From a virus: a DNA stretch of 62,116 bases. This document shows positions 32,382 through 39,860 of the stretch, piece after piece (within the stretch, counting starts at the first letter, position 1; the number at the start of each line of letters is the position of its first letter). Location of the stretch: positions 1 to 62,116 of the IMG/VR virus record IMGVR_UViG_3300035180_002081. One strand, written 5' to 3'. The position numbers and the translations under genes were made by a program. The notes under the pieces were generated by a model. The model had not been told where the DNA came from and ran no database searches. It saw only the letters and a list, made by a program, of their open reading frames with translations.

Positions 32382-33578
32382 GTGCCGGCGATCCTGGCGT
32401 GGACGCCTGAGCGAGTCGCGGAGGCCGCGTCGGTCGCAGCGCAGCGCGGGAACGCGTGGCGCGCCATCGCAGGCATCCTGAGCGACAGGTGGGGCGAGCA
32501 GGTCACGCACAAGGCGGTCAAGTCGAAGCTCGAACGCGAGAATGCGCGCGAGCCTGCGGCGGCCGCGCATCGGCCCGCGGTCGTCTCGAACGTCGGCAGC
32601 GACCCTGCGATCGCGCAGCTCGTCGAGGTGGCCAAACGCCACGCGCGGCGCGGCGGCCTGACGCTCGAGACCCTCGCCGACGCGCTCGACATGCCGCCCG
32701 GCAAGGCGCGCGCGCTGGTCGACCGTGCGCGCACGAGCGGGTACACCGTCGACGTCGTGCACGGCGAGTTGGCGTTCAAGCCCGCCGAGCCGTCGCGCGA
32801 GGTCGCGCATGTGGACGCTGGCACGCGCCCCGGCGCCGAGCAGGCGATCTGCGTCATCTCCGACCTGCACCACGGCTCCGCGTACAGCCTCGGCGCGCAG
32901 CAGCGCGCGTTCGTCGAGCACGCGTACAGCCTCGGCATCCGTGACGTGTTCTGCCCCGGCGACGTGCTGGAGGGGTGCTACCGCCACGCGCAGTGGGAGC
33001 TTTCGCACCGCGCGTGGCACGAGCAGGCGCAAGCATTCCTCGACTCGCTGCCGAGCCTTCCAGGCCTACGGTTCCACTTCATCGACGGGAACCACGACTG
33101 GACCTGGACGGAGCGAGACGGGTACGAGAGCGGGCGCAAGCTCGTGTCTCTCGCGCGCGACCAGGGACGCAACGACCTGCACTACTACGGCTCGCGCGGC
33201 GCCCTGATCGACTACGGCGGCACGAAGATCGAGCTGTTCCACCCCAAGAAGGGCGCGGCCTACGCGCTCTCCTACCAGCTGCAGAACAAGATCCGCGACA
33301 CCGCGCCGGAGCGGCTCCCCGACATCCTGCTGTGCGGCCACGTGCACCAGTACGTGAAGTTCCGCCGGCAGAACGTGTGGGCGTTCTACTGCGGCACGTT
33401 CCAGCACGGCGACGGCCCCTACGGACGCTCGCTCGGCGGCGACACGGCGACGGGGGGGCTCATCATCCGATGGCGCAAGGATGCCGACGGCGTGGTGCGG
33501 ACGCTCTCCGACGCGTTCCACGTCGCCGACCACGTCGCGCCGACGTACGCGGTACAGGCCGGCAAGGCGGCCGCCTGA
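32382..33578 (+). CDS. Calcineurin-like metallophosphoesterase with N-terminal HTH
   Basis: A 398-aa protein. Residues 1-60 (RVAEAASVAAQRGNAWRAIA...VTHKAVKSKLERE) and about 75-125 (LETLADALDMPPGKARALVD) look like two DNA-binding helical or winged domains. From residue about 150 the phosphoesterase motifs appear in order: ISDLHHG (DxH), GDVLEG, DGNHDWTW (GNHD) and LLCGHVHQYVKF (GHxH). These bind two metals and cleave phosphodiesters. The HTH plus phosphoesterase architecture suggests action on nucleic acids or nucleotides; a DNA-end or RNA role is open. It is next to the lysis genes but is probably not lytic. Confidence 0.82.
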   Translation: MPAILAWTPERVAEAASVAAQRGNAWRAIAGILSDRWGEQVTHKAVKSKLERENAREPAAAAHRPAVVSNVGSDPAIAQLVEVAKRHARRGGLTLETLADALDMPPGKARALVDRARTSGYTVDVVHGELAFKPAEPSREVAHVDAGTRPGAEQAICVISDLHHGSAYSLGAQQRAFVEHAYSLGIRDVFCPGDVLEGCYRHAQWELSHRAWHEQAQAFLDSLPSLPGLRFHFIDGNHDWTWTERDGYESGRKLVSLARDQGRNDLHYYGSRGALIDYGGTKIELFHPKKGAAYALSYQLQNKIRDTAPERLPDILLCGHVHQYVKFRRQNVWAFYCGTFQHGDGPYGRSLGGDTATGGLIIRWRKDADGVVRTLSDAFHVADHVAPTYAVQAGKAAA

Positions 33579-33964
33579 TGGCGCGCCGCAAGGCGCCCTC
33601 GCCCACTCCGCCCGCGTGGCCGGTCGAGTGGTACCGCTTCAAGCTCGGGACGTCGGAGTGGCGCGTGCTGCTCTCGACGCCAGAGCATTCGCCGCAGCTC
33701 GTCGACGCCGAGGGCTACTGCCAGCAGAGCAAGTCGACGATCTGGCTCGACGCGACGTTGCCGGCGGATCGGCTCGCCGACGTCGCGTTCCATGAGAAGC
33801 TCCACGCGGTGCTGTTTCACTTCGGCATCGCGAAGGCGCAGCGCTGGGACGACGACGCGGAGGAGCGCTTCATCTCGCACCTCGCGCCGAACCTGACCGC
33901 GGCGCTCGCATCGGCGGGGCTGCTGGCGATGCCGCCTCTCCCCGCGCTACCAGGTGCAGCATGA
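33578..33964 (+). CDS. HExxH metallopeptidase-like protein, 128 aa
   Basis: The core motif VAFHEKLHAVLFHFG carries HExxH at residues 72-76 and a later acidic pair (DDDAEERFISHLAPNLT) where a third ligand Glu is expected. Before it lies a strand-rich region EGYCQQSKSTIWLDA. The layout resembles small phage zinc-peptidase-like proteins of the ImmA/M48 kind. No signal peptide. The start overlaps the phosphoesterase stop (TGATG) and the end overlaps the next ATG. Target unknown; it may also be a structural zinc protein. Confidence 0.65.
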   Translation: MARRKAPSPTPPAWPVEWYRFKLGTSEWRVLLSTPEHSPQLVDAEGYCQQSKSTIWLDATLPADRLADVAFHEKLHAVLFHFGIAKAQRWDDDAEERFISHLAPNLTAALASAGLLAMPPLPALPGAA

Positions 33965-34269
33965 GCGACGAGCACAGAATCACCGAGTGGCTCGAGGCGC
34001 ACTGCGTGGCGAGCGACGTCGTGGCGCTGAACGCGGCGAGGCTCGACCACGGGCGCGAGACGTACGGGCCCTTCGCGATCGACACCGACCCGCGCGACTT
34101 CATGCGCGAGGCCGGAGAGGAGGCGGTCGACGCGCTCGCGTACCTCGCGGCCCGATCGATTCAGCTCGAGCGCGCAGGCGTCACCGACGCGCGGGCCTAC
34201 CCGTCCGCCGGGCTCCTCGCCGAGCTGTCCGCGCTCGCCGCCTACGCCGCGCCGCACGCGCGCGACTGA
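33961..34269 (+). CDS. MazG-like nucleotide pyrophosphohydrolase (tentative), 102 aa
   Basis: An all-helical small protein with the segment DTDPRDFMREAGEEAVDALAYL, close to the ExxE...EExxD metal-binding scheme of MazG/dUTPase-type all-alpha pyrophosphohydrolases. These hydrolyse nucleoside triphosphates to monophosphates; phage forms tune nucleotide pools or alarmone. Only part of the motif is obvious, so the call is tentative. It is the last gene of the rightward late block and is followed by a terminator. Confidence 0.55.
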   Translation: MSDEHRITEWLEAHCVASDVVALNAARLDHGRETYGPFAIDTDPRDFMREAGEEAVDALAYLAARSIQLERAGVTDARAYPSAGLLAELSALAAYAAPHARD

Positions 34270-34284
34270 CGAGCCTCCGACGAA

Positions 34285-34333
34285 CGAACGCGCCCGCTCG
34301 GCCTCACGGCTGGGCGGGCGCTTCGTCGTTTTG
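34285..34333. terminator. Terminator between convergent operons
   Basis: Arms gcgcccgc (34290-34297) and gcgggcgc (34314-34321) with flanking cgaa/ttcg pairing form a hairpin followed on the + strand by ttcgtcgtttt. It ends the rightward late block. The loop contains the stop codon (34304-34306) of the convergent leftward gene, so it probably works in both directions. Confidence 0.75.
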
Positions 34334-34609
34334 TGCGGCCGCTCGCCAGAGCTTCGACGCCACGCACCCGAGCGCCGTGCACCACGCGCGGTCGCCGCTG
34401 TCGTCGGCGCTGTTCGCGCCTTCGGTGACGGCCGCCGCGAAGCTCCGCGCTTCCTCGGCGCCGCGCACAGCGAGCGTCCGCCCCTCGAGCGCGTCACGGA
34501 TCGCACACACCGTCGCGGCCTCGTCGTCGTCGGCCTCGCAGTGGCACGGGTCGGTCACGTACATGTGCACCGCCTCGAGCTGCGCGGTCGTCAGCCGCAC
34601 CGATGTCAC
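34304..34609 (-). CDS. Hypothetical protein, 101 aa
   Basis: GTG at 34609 overlaps the stop of the preceding leftward gene. The protein reads TTAQLEAVHMYVTDPCHCEADDD, then helices (ATVCAIRDALEGRTL, ARSFAAAVTEGANSADDSG) and a Cys-containing end. CHC plus later Cys might bind metal but no family is recognised. The gene is the last of the leftward operon. Its final codons pass through the terminator hairpin. Confidence 0.55.
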   Translation of the reverse strand: MTSVRLTTAQLEAVHMYVTDPCHCEADDDEAATVCAIRDALEGRTLAVRGAEEARSFAAAVTEGANSADDSGDRAWCTALGCVASKLWRAAAQNDEAPAQP

Positions 34610-35391
34610 GCCGGCTCGAACGCGTCCCACGCCTCGCGAGCCTTGCGCGGGTTGTTCTGCTTCGCGGCGATCGCGAACTTGCCGCGGACGTAGAAGGTCC
34701 CCACCGCCAGCTCGTTCTCGTCCTCGGCGGGCTCGAGCACGAAGAAGCGGTGCTTGCCCTCCCCGCCCGCGATGATGGCGACCCGCGACCAGCGCAGCAG
34801 CTCCGCCTCGACGACGTTCGGCGCGGGCCGCTCCTCGCGCGAGAGGCCCCCGAGCGCCTTGATCCGGAAGCCGTACCCGTCGACGTTGCCGATCCGGACC
34901 TTCAACGGCTCGCCCGACCCCGCCGGCTTCGGCCCGCGGTTGCCGACCTTGAACGCCTCGACGGCGTCGGGCCGCAGGTAGTGCTTCCCGTCCTTGACCC
35001 ACGACGGCAGCCGCCTCGCGGCGATGGCCTGGCGGATGGCGCTCTCGTGCACACCGAGACGCTCTGCCGCGTCGCCGACGGTGACCGTGTGCTCGTCTGC
35101 GATCTTGGCGACGTCGACGCCACGGGCCCGCGCGTGCTTCCTGGCCAGCATGTCGGCCATGACGTGGTAGAGCGGGTCGGAGAGCGTCTCGCGGGTGACC
35201 CCGCCGCGGCCGGCGAAGAGCGTGTGGTCGAGCAGCGGGTTCTCGGGCCCGTAGGCGCACCCGATCATGGCCTGCTCGTCGACGGCGTCGTCTTCGAGCA
35301 TCGCGCGCAGCCGGTCGAGGAACGCGGCGACGGCGGGCGCGGGGGTCTCGTGCGCGATCTCGTGGCCCGAGAGCGTGATGTACTTCGGCAT
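34606..35391 (-). CDS. Protein with central excisionase-type HTH, 261 aa
   Basis: The start is ATG at 35391 behind a cggaga site; the frame extends 12 codons further but without improving the signal. Residues about 88-140 contain TVTVGDAAERLGVHESAIRQ then KDGKHYLRPDAVEAFKVG, the MerR/excisionase-like DNA-binding pattern (HTH followed by a wing). The C-terminal third is beta-rich with RVAIIAGGEGKHRFFVL. The N-terminal helical part is unknown. It could be an early regulator. A GC-rich hairpin lies between it and the gene upstream. Confidence 0.65.
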   Translation of the reverse strand: MPKYITLSGHEIAHETPAPAVAAFLDRLRAMLEDDAVDEQAMIGCAYGPENPLLDHTLFAGRGGVTRETLSDPLYHVMADMLARKHARARGVDVAKIADEHTVTVGDAAERLGVHESAIRQAIAARRLPSWVKDGKHYLRPDAVEAFKVGNRGPKPAGSGEPLKVRIGNVDGYGFRIKALGGLSREERPAPNVVEAELLRWSRVAIIAGGEGKHRFFVLEPAEDENELAVGTFYVRGKFAIAAKQNNPRKAREAWDAFEPA

Positions 35392-35415
35392 GGTGAACGT
35401 CTCCGAAGGGAGAGA

Positions 35416-35441
35416 GGGGCCCCGCATCTCCGCGGGGCCCC
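35416..35441. terminator. GC-rich hairpin between two leftward genes
   Basis: Arms ggggccccgc (35416-35425) and gcggggcccc (35432-35441) with a 6-base loop form a perfect 10-bp stem in the 59-bp gap between 35391 and 35451. On the minus strand no T-run follows, so it may attenuate or stabilise the transcript rather than terminate fully. Confidence 0.5.
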
Positions 35442-35450
35442 CGTCTCGGG

Positions 35451-35759
35451 CTAGAGGATCTCGGCGAGGCCGAGGTAGCGGAGGTACATGGCCTCCTGGC
35501 GGTAGTGCGACTTCGCGAAGGCGACGACTTCGCCGACCTTCGCGCCGTCGACGAGCGACTTCACCGCGAACGCGTACACGCGCGTGTGGTCGTCGTAGCG
35601 CTTGCCGCCGTCGACCCAGGAGCCGACCGCCTGCGCGGGGTAGAGGGTGACGCCGCCGAAGCGGTCGATCACGAACGCCTCGAAGGCGACGTGGTCGTCA
35701 GCGGTGAACGCGACGTTCGCGTTGTCGACCACCGGGATGAGAATCTGCAGTTCGAACAC
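35451..35759 (-). CDS. Hypothetical protein, 102 aa
   Basis: GTG at 35759 has a gaggag ribosome site about 9 bases upstream on the minus strand. The protein is a mixed alpha/beta soluble domain: FELQILIPVVDNANVAFTAD, DRFGGVTLYPAQAVGSW, RVYAFAVKSLVDG, and an end with YRQEAMYLRYLG. I recall similar short phage or bacterial proteins ending in the QEAxYL pattern but no name. A candidate promoter lies about 100 bases upstream, so it probably heads its own small operon. Confidence 0.7.
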   Translation of the reverse strand: MFELQILIPVVDNANVAFTADDHVAFEAFVIDRFGGVTLYPAQAVGSWVDGGKRYDDHTRVYAFAVKSLVDGAKVGEVVAFAKSHYRQEAMYLRYLGLAEIL

Positions 35760-35857
35760 GCTGCTCTCCTCGTTGGAGCTGCTCGGGTCCGCCGAGCCGG
35801 GTCAGTCGTTCCCGACCGATGAATCCACTCTACAGGATCCCTCCGACCGAGCAACAG

Positions 35858-35886
35858 TTTTTATCTGTCGCGCGGTCGATTGTCAG
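35858..35886 (-). promoter_or_regulatory. Candidate sigma70-type promoter, leftward
   Basis: Reading on the minus strand, ctgaca (35886-35881) and taaaaa (35863-35858) are spaced by 17 bases, in an AT-rich patch unlike the surrounding GC-rich sequence. The patch also contains the palindrome acag-ttttt-at-ctgt. It points at the gene starting at 35759. The 146-bp gap holds no other feature that I can support. Confidence 0.5.
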
Positions 35887-35905
35887 AAACGGCGAGGATT
35901 CTCAG

Positions 35906-36103
35906 CTACGGGCTGGGATGCGACGTCCAGCGCAGCACGCGCGGGCCATGCTCGACGTTGTTGCCGTCCACGTCTTCAACGACAACGGCAACGTTCGGCC
36001 GCTCGCTGTGCTCTCTCCGTGCCCGCGCGATCGCGTAGCGAAGCGTCGTGTACGACCCGTCGCGCAGCCGCGCGCCATCCACGCTGACCACGTACGTCAG
36101 CAC
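35906..36103 (-). CDS. Hypothetical protein, 65 aa
   Basis: GTG at 36103 overlaps the stop of the upstream leftward gene. The product has the layout VLTYVVSVDGARLRDGSYTT, a helix LRYAIARARREHSERP and a strand NVAVVVEDVDGNN, a small alpha/beta domain like many short phage proteins of unknown role. The coupling and the coherent fold support it being a gene. Confidence 0.5.
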   Translation of the reverse strand: MLTYVVSVDGARLRDGSYTTLRYAIARARREHSERPNVAVVVEDVDGNNVEHGPRVLRWTSHPSP

Positions 36104-36468
36104 CGGCCCACCCACTCCGCGGTGGTCGCGAACCGCGGCCCCCACTCGCTCGCGTCGCCTCCAGCGCCGGTGTCGGCGTCGGCGTCGTCGTGCCAGTACC
36201 ACCAGCCGCCGCACCGTTCGTGCAGGAGCCGGAGCGCGTCGACCGTCTCCGGCTTGACGCTGCCGTCGCTCGAGCCGTTCTCGCCCTGCCCGTAGCGCCG
36301 CGAGCCGCCGGCCAGCATGTCCCACAGCGCATCTTCGAGGCCGCTCATCCAGCCCGCGCAGTAGCACTCCTCGCTGATGCTCCGCATGAGCAACACGAGC
36401 GCGCGCGCCGCTTTGGGGTCGGACGAACGGGCCGCTTGCGCATGCTCGTCGGTGTAGCTCCGGCTCAT
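36097..36468 (-). CDS. Hypothetical protein, 123 aa
   Basis: The ATG at 36468 overlaps the stop of the upstream gene (ATGA type). It begins SYTDEHAQAARSSDPKAARA and is helical with ALVLLMRSISEECYCAGWMS and LEDALWDMLAGGSRRYG. The second half has VDALRLLHERCGGWWYWHDD and an acidic loop (DDADADTGAGGD). No family is recognised. It is one of a run of small leftward early genes; such runs in phages often encode host-takeover or anti-defence proteins, but nothing specific is visible. Confidence 0.6.
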   Translation of the reverse strand: MSRSYTDEHAQAARSSDPKAARALVLLMRSISEECYCAGWMSGLEDALWDMLAGGSRRYGQGENGSSDGSVKPETVDALRLLHERCGGWWYWHDDADADTGAGGDASEWGPRFATTAEWVGRC

Positions 36469-37007
36469 TCTGCCGCCTCGTCTGCGTCGAGGTCGACGCT
36501 CCAGTCCACCGCACGCCCTTCGAGCATCGCACCGATGCGCGCGCTCATGGTGAGCGGCCCCGCGGCGAGCGGCATCGACCCGATCGGCTCCGTCCGCGCG
36601 ATGTCGATGTTCGCCTCGCCCGCGTTGTCGGTGATGACGAGCACGCGATCGAACGGCGGCTCGCGCGGGGTGGCGCGCACCTCGTCTTCGGTGACCAACA
36701 AGAGCCGCCACCCGAGGCACGCGACGACGGTGCGCCAGTCGACCGCGGCGAAGTCGCTGCGCGTCGCTGGGGGCGACGTGGCGGCGTCGAGGAACGCTTC
36801 CGCGCACGACTCCGCCAGGACGGGGGCAACGCGCGCCTGAGCAACGCGCAGGGCCCGCACGGCGTCGTCGTAGCCGAGGGGGCGCACGTCGTCCCTCGCC
36901 CACGCCGCGCGCATCTCGTCGAGGCGGTGGACGCTCGTGCGCCAGGCGCCCAGCTCGTCGATCGCGTCGCTGGCGAGCGTGACGGTGCGGGTCTCAGCCA
37001 CGGCCAC
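36465..37007 (-). CDS. Hypothetical protein, 180 aa
   Basis: GTG at 37007 has a gaggaaggggg ribosome site. The N-terminal half is helical (AVRALRVAQARVAPVLAESC). A short beta section follows (WRLLLVTEDEVRATP, FDRVLVITDNAGEANIDIA) and a C-terminal acidic end. The DWRTVVACLGWRLLL segment is distinctive but I do not know it. Start and stop both overlap neighbours. The role is unknown. Confidence 0.65.
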   Translation of the reverse strand: MAVAETRTVTLASDAIDELGAWRTSVHRLDEMRAAWARDDVRPLGYDDAVRALRVAQARVAPVLAESCAEAFLDAATSPPATRSDFAAVDWRTVVACLGWRLLLVTEDEVRATPREPPFDRVLVITDNAGEANIDIARTEPIGSMPLAAGPLTMSARIGAMLEGRAVDWSVDLDADEAAE

Positions 37008-37614
37008 CCCCTTCCTCGATGCACACGTTGAAGCCGTCGATCAGCGCTGCGGCGATGCGTTTCTGTACGCTCTCTGCGATGCCAGCGAGTCGTCCGGCGG
37101 CTTTGATTCCGTCAACGACTCCAGATTCGTAACCTTCACTTCGCGCCATCGAGACGGCTGCGAAGGCCATGGTGCTCCTTCGCTCGGCCTCGTCGCGCAG
37201 CATCGCCATCGTCTTGCCGTGCTGCCGGCGAACCTCGACGATCACGCCGTCGCCCTTATGGTCGGTCAGCCTGCACTCGATCGTGTTCGGCGCCTTCGCG
37301 CTGTCGAGCATGTGCATGAGCGCGTCCGCCATCTGCGTGACGACCCAGTCGCCGCGGAGCACAACCTCGAAGCCACCGTCCGCCGGACCCATGCGCTCGA
37401 TGAAGAGCGAGCCGTCGCCGTCGAAGCCGCCCGCGACGCGCTGCCGGCGCCACTTGCCGAAGTACTCGCGGGCGAGCGCGTGCCATCGGGCAGACCACGC
37501 CCGCGCCTCGGCGAGAGTACCGCGAAGGGCATCGGCCTCGCACGCGTCGCACCGCCACCCATTGAGCGCAGGCACGTCGTAGCCGCAGCCGCAGTCGGGA
37601 CAGGTCGCGCTCAT
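36994..37614 (-). CDS. Zinc-ribbon protein of unknown function, 206 aa
   Basis: The N-terminus has CPDCGCGYDVPALNGWRCDAC, two CxxC knuckles making a zinc ribbon. It is followed by a helical part (TLAEARAWSARWHALAREYF) and a beta region (GGFEVVLRGDWVVTQMADAL) with IECRLTDHKGDGVIVEV. The end is helical and close to the next gene start. The ribbon often binds nucleic acid or protein partners. The start overlaps the upstream gene's stop. Confidence 0.65.
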   Translation of the reverse strand: MSATCPDCGCGYDVPALNGWRCDACEADALRGTLAEARAWSARWHALAREYFGKWRRQRVAGGFDGDGSLFIERMGPADGGFEVVLRGDWVVTQMADALMHMLDSAKAPNTIECRLTDHKGDGVIVEVRRQHGKTMAMLRDEAERRSTMAFAAVSMARSEGYESGVVDGIKAAGRLAGIAESVQKRIAAALIDGFNVCIEEGGGRG

Positions 37615-38066
37615 TTCGACACCTTCGCCGCTGCGCGTTCGATCCGCTGCGCCCACGCGTCGTGCGCGGCTTGGTCCTGCTTCACGGCGTTCGCCTCGCC
37701 AGCATCGGCCGGCGGCCACGGCTTGCCCTGCGCGCGCTGCGAGTCCTGCAGCGCGCCGGTGAGGTCGTTCCAGTGGCGCGACTCGCAGACCTCGTTGACC
37801 TCGGCCTCGTACAGCGCCAGCGCAGCGCGTTCGACCCGCGCCGCGTGCGCGAGCGTCCCCGCCACGTCGACGGGCGTGCCCTGCACCACAGGGCGCACGG
37901 GGGCGGCGAGCACCAGGTCGGCGAGGGCGCACTTGGTCTCCGACTGCCATCGCGTCGCCTGGCCCCACACGGCGCTCCCACGCTGCGCGGTGGTCACGCC
38001 CGTTCGCGCCTTCCGCGCGCGATCGATCGCCTGCTCGATCTCCTCGGTGACCTCGATCGCCTTCAC
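37611..38066 (-). CDS. Hypothetical helical protein, 151 aa
   Basis: GTG at 38066 follows a ggaggacg site. The sequence is almost wholly helical and Ala/Arg/Glu-rich: EVTEEIEQAIDRARKARTGV, WGQATRWQSETKCALADLVL, ARVERAALALYEAEVNEVCE. There is no recognised domain. It is translationally coupled at both ends, in the leftward early operon. Confidence 0.6.
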   Translation of the reverse strand: MKAIEVTEEIEQAIDRARKARTGVTTAQRGSAVWGQATRWQSETKCALADLVLAAPVRPVVQGTPVDVAGTLAHAARVERAALALYEAEVNEVCESRHWNDLTGALQDSQRAQGKPWPPADAGEANAVKQDQAAHDAWAQRIERAAAKVSK

Positions 38067-38398
38067 TTCGTCCTCCGCCTCTCGGCCTTCACGTTGGCCA
38101 TCGTGACGCTCCCGTCGATGCGCACGCGGACCGTGTAGCCGTCCGCGTCGAGCGAGATCGGCCACGGGATCGGGACGTCCTCCTCGAGCAGCTCGAAGGT
38201 CGCGGCCCACCCGGGCGAGTCGCCGCGGGCGTACGCGAAGACGACGCGCACGCCTCCGCTGGCCTCGTTCCCGACGGTGAACACGAAGTCGTCGCCACGC
38301 GCGCAGTCGTCGAGCGAGTCGCCGCGCATGATCGGGAAGCCGCCCGCGTCCGTCCATGCGACCGTGTCGTCGCTGTGGCCCTCGAAGTAGAGCGTCAC
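38063..38398 (-). CDS. Hypothetical beta-rich protein, 111 aa
   Basis: The GTG at 38398 overlaps the upstream stop. The product opens MTLYFEGHSDDTVAWTDAGG and is rich in strands: DDFVFTVGNEASGGVRVVFA, GWAATFELLEEDVPIPWP, GYTVRVRIDGSVTMANV. It has a single-domain beta-sandwich outline with no cysteines in pairs, no signal and no membrane part. I do not recognise it. Confidence 0.6.
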   Translation of the reverse strand: MTLYFEGHSDDTVAWTDAGGFPIMRGDSLDDCARGDDFVFTVGNEASGGVRVVFAYARGDSPGWAATFELLEEDVPIPWPISLDADGYTVRVRIDGSVTMANVKAERRRTK

Positions 38399-38676
38399 GA
38401 CGCGCTCTCCGCGGCGTCGACGGGGACCCACTCGGTGACCACGACGGCCTTCTCGACGGCGCGCACCTCGGTCACGCGGTACGGCGCGCGGTCCTGGTCG
38501 CCCTCTTCGTGGTGCACCGACACGTTCAGCCGGTAGTGCTTCCCCTCGAACGGGACGACGCGCGTCTCGTGGTGCCCGTGTCTCCACGGCTGCCGATCGG
38601 TCACGATCGCGTCTTCCATCGCCTCGATGAAGGCCTCGGTCTCGTCGGTGTTGGCCTCGAACGTTCTCTTCGCCAT
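38395..38676 (-). CDS. Hypothetical protein, 93 aa
   Basis: Strong ggagga site before the ATG. The protein has an acidic helical start (NTDETEAFIEAMEDAIVTD), a His-rich centre (RQPWRHGHHETRVVPFEG, NVSVHHEEGDQD) and a strand-rich end (YRVTEVRAVEKAVVVTEWV). The His cluster might bind metal. Unrecognised. It lies 19 bases downstream of the next leftward gene. Confidence 0.6.
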   Translation of the reverse strand: MAKRTFEANTDETEAFIEAMEDAIVTDRQPWRHGHHETRVVPFEGKHYRLNVSVHHEEGDQDRAPYRVTEVRAVEKAVVVTEWVPVDAAESAS

Positions 38677-38695
38677 CGTCGATTCCTCCTCGCGC

Positions 38696-39169
38696 CTACG
38701 CGGCGCGCCGTGCCTTCCGAATCGCCACCATCGCCGCGAGGCAGTCCGGCTGCGCGCCCGTGGGTCGCCCCATGTGCGAGCCGAACTCGGCGCCCGGGTG
38801 CCATGCGCGGTGGTAGCTGCACCAACTAAGACCGCACTCGACGTGCGCCATGTAGTCGTCCGGCGAGCAGCCGATGCGGCGCGCGGCCGCTGCGATAGCC
38901 CCCGGCACGCCGACCACCGCGAGCTTCACGCGCCCCAGGTCCACGCCGTGCCGCGAGCCGCAACGCGTCTTGCGCCCGCTGCGCAGCTCGGTCGCCTTCG
39001 CCACCGCCGAGCGCCCGCAGTCGCACGTGCAGAGCCAGTAGAGCCGCGACTCGCGCCCGGCACCGCGCCGCACGGGGCCGCCCGAGACGACGAGCGAGCC
39101 GAAGCGCTGGCCGATCATGCTGGCCGGCGTCGCGGCGCGCATCCGCTCGTGCACGCGCTTCGGCCACAT
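38696..39169 (-). CDS. Zinc-ribbon protein, possibly endonuclease-related, 157 aa
   Basis: The ATG at 39169 overlaps the upstream stop. Residues about 20-80 carry IGQRFGSLVVSGG, then YWLCTCDCGRSAVAKATELRSG and TRCGSRHG. This pattern (GqrfG.L.V...W.C.CdCG) precedes the nuclease or AP2 domain in many phage HNH/AP2 proteins. No HNH core follows; instead the end has CGLSWCSYHRAWHPGAEFG with Cys/His pairs. It may be a degenerate or compact DNA-binding protein. Function uncertain. Confidence 0.6.
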   Translation of the reverse strand: MWPKRVHERMRAATPASMIGQRFGSLVVSGGPVRRGAGRESRLYWLCTCDCGRSAVAKATELRSGRKTRCGSRHGVDLGRVKLAVVGVPGAIAAAARRIGCSPDDYMAHVECGLSWCSYHRAWHPGAEFGSHMGRPTGAQPDCLAAMVAIRKARRAA

Positions 39170-39516
39170 CACACGCCGCCCTTCGCCAGCTCGACGAGCT
39201 TCCGAAGCAGCCGGTCCTCGGCGTCGCTTGCCGCCTCGCACGTCGGGCAGAAGATCGGGATGTTGCCGTGCGCGCAGAACGGCCCGTTCCCATGCGCGTC
39301 GAACGCGATCGTCACGGGCCCCGCGGCCTTGCGCTTCGCCTCCGCCAGCGTGACGAGTGCGAGCAGCGAGTAGGGCGCACCCCACCCGAGCGCCTTCACG
39401 TCGACGAGGGCCGCGGAGAGGAGCCCGTCGGAGACGATCGTCTCCATCGGATTCGAGATGTCGATCCCGCGCGCCATCTCGGCGAGGCGCGGCAGCTTGG
39501 TGGCGAAGTCCTTCAC
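39169..39516 (-). CDS. Hypothetical protein with C-terminal CxxC, 115 aa
   Basis: GTG at 39516 overlaps the upstream stop. The product is helical at first (ATKLPRLAEMARGIDIS), then ALVDVKALGWGAPYSLLALV, and has a Cys/His-containing loop GNGPFCAHGNIPIFCPTCEA that resembles a zinc knuckle, followed by a helix DRLLRKLVELAKGG. No family is recognised. Confidence 0.55.
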   Translation of the reverse strand: MKDFATKLPRLAEMARGIDISNPMETIVSDGLLSAALVDVKALGWGAPYSLLALVTLAEAKRKAAGPVTIAFDAHGNGPFCAHGNIPIFCPTCEAASDAEDRLLRKLVELAKGGV

Positions 39517-39731
39517 GCGGCCTCCATGCAGCGCAGCAGGAACCGAAGAGCCTTCACGCTCGCGGGGTCGTCGACGTAGCCCGACTCGCAGGGCTCCGGG
39601 ACGCACATCTGGCAGCCGTCGTTCGCGATCGATTCCATGAGGTTCTCGAGCAGCCTGTCGCCGGTCAGGTGGCGAAGCTTCGGGCGCACGCCGTGAACGC
39701 GCGCGACGATGACGGATTGAAGTGCTCCCAT
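39513..39731 (-). CDS. Hypothetical protein, 72 aa
   Basis: ATG at 39731 gives MGALQSVIVARVHGVRPKLRH, then a helix LLENLMESIANDG, a Cys pair CQMCVPEPC and a helix VKALRFLLRCME. A GTG 12 codons upstream (39767) is possible; neither start has a strong ribosome site. The DDPASVKALRFLL end resembles a motif of short phage proteins with two Cys but no name comes to mind. The 129-bp gap upstream, to the SSB stop, holds no clear promoter. Confidence 0.5.
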   Translation of the reverse strand: MGALQSVIVARVHGVRPKLRHLTGDRLLENLMESIANDGCQMCVPEPCESGYVDDPASVKALRFLLRCMEAA

Positions 39732-39860
39732 AGCGCCCACGCGACGAATCGAACGTCGCCTCCCCACGCCAGCTATCGCGCGGGTCCTCGCCAGAAGTCG
39801 CAGGCAGTGCCGGTCTGCCCCCGGCTGTGTCTCACTGACTGGCAGTTACACGCAAGCAGG

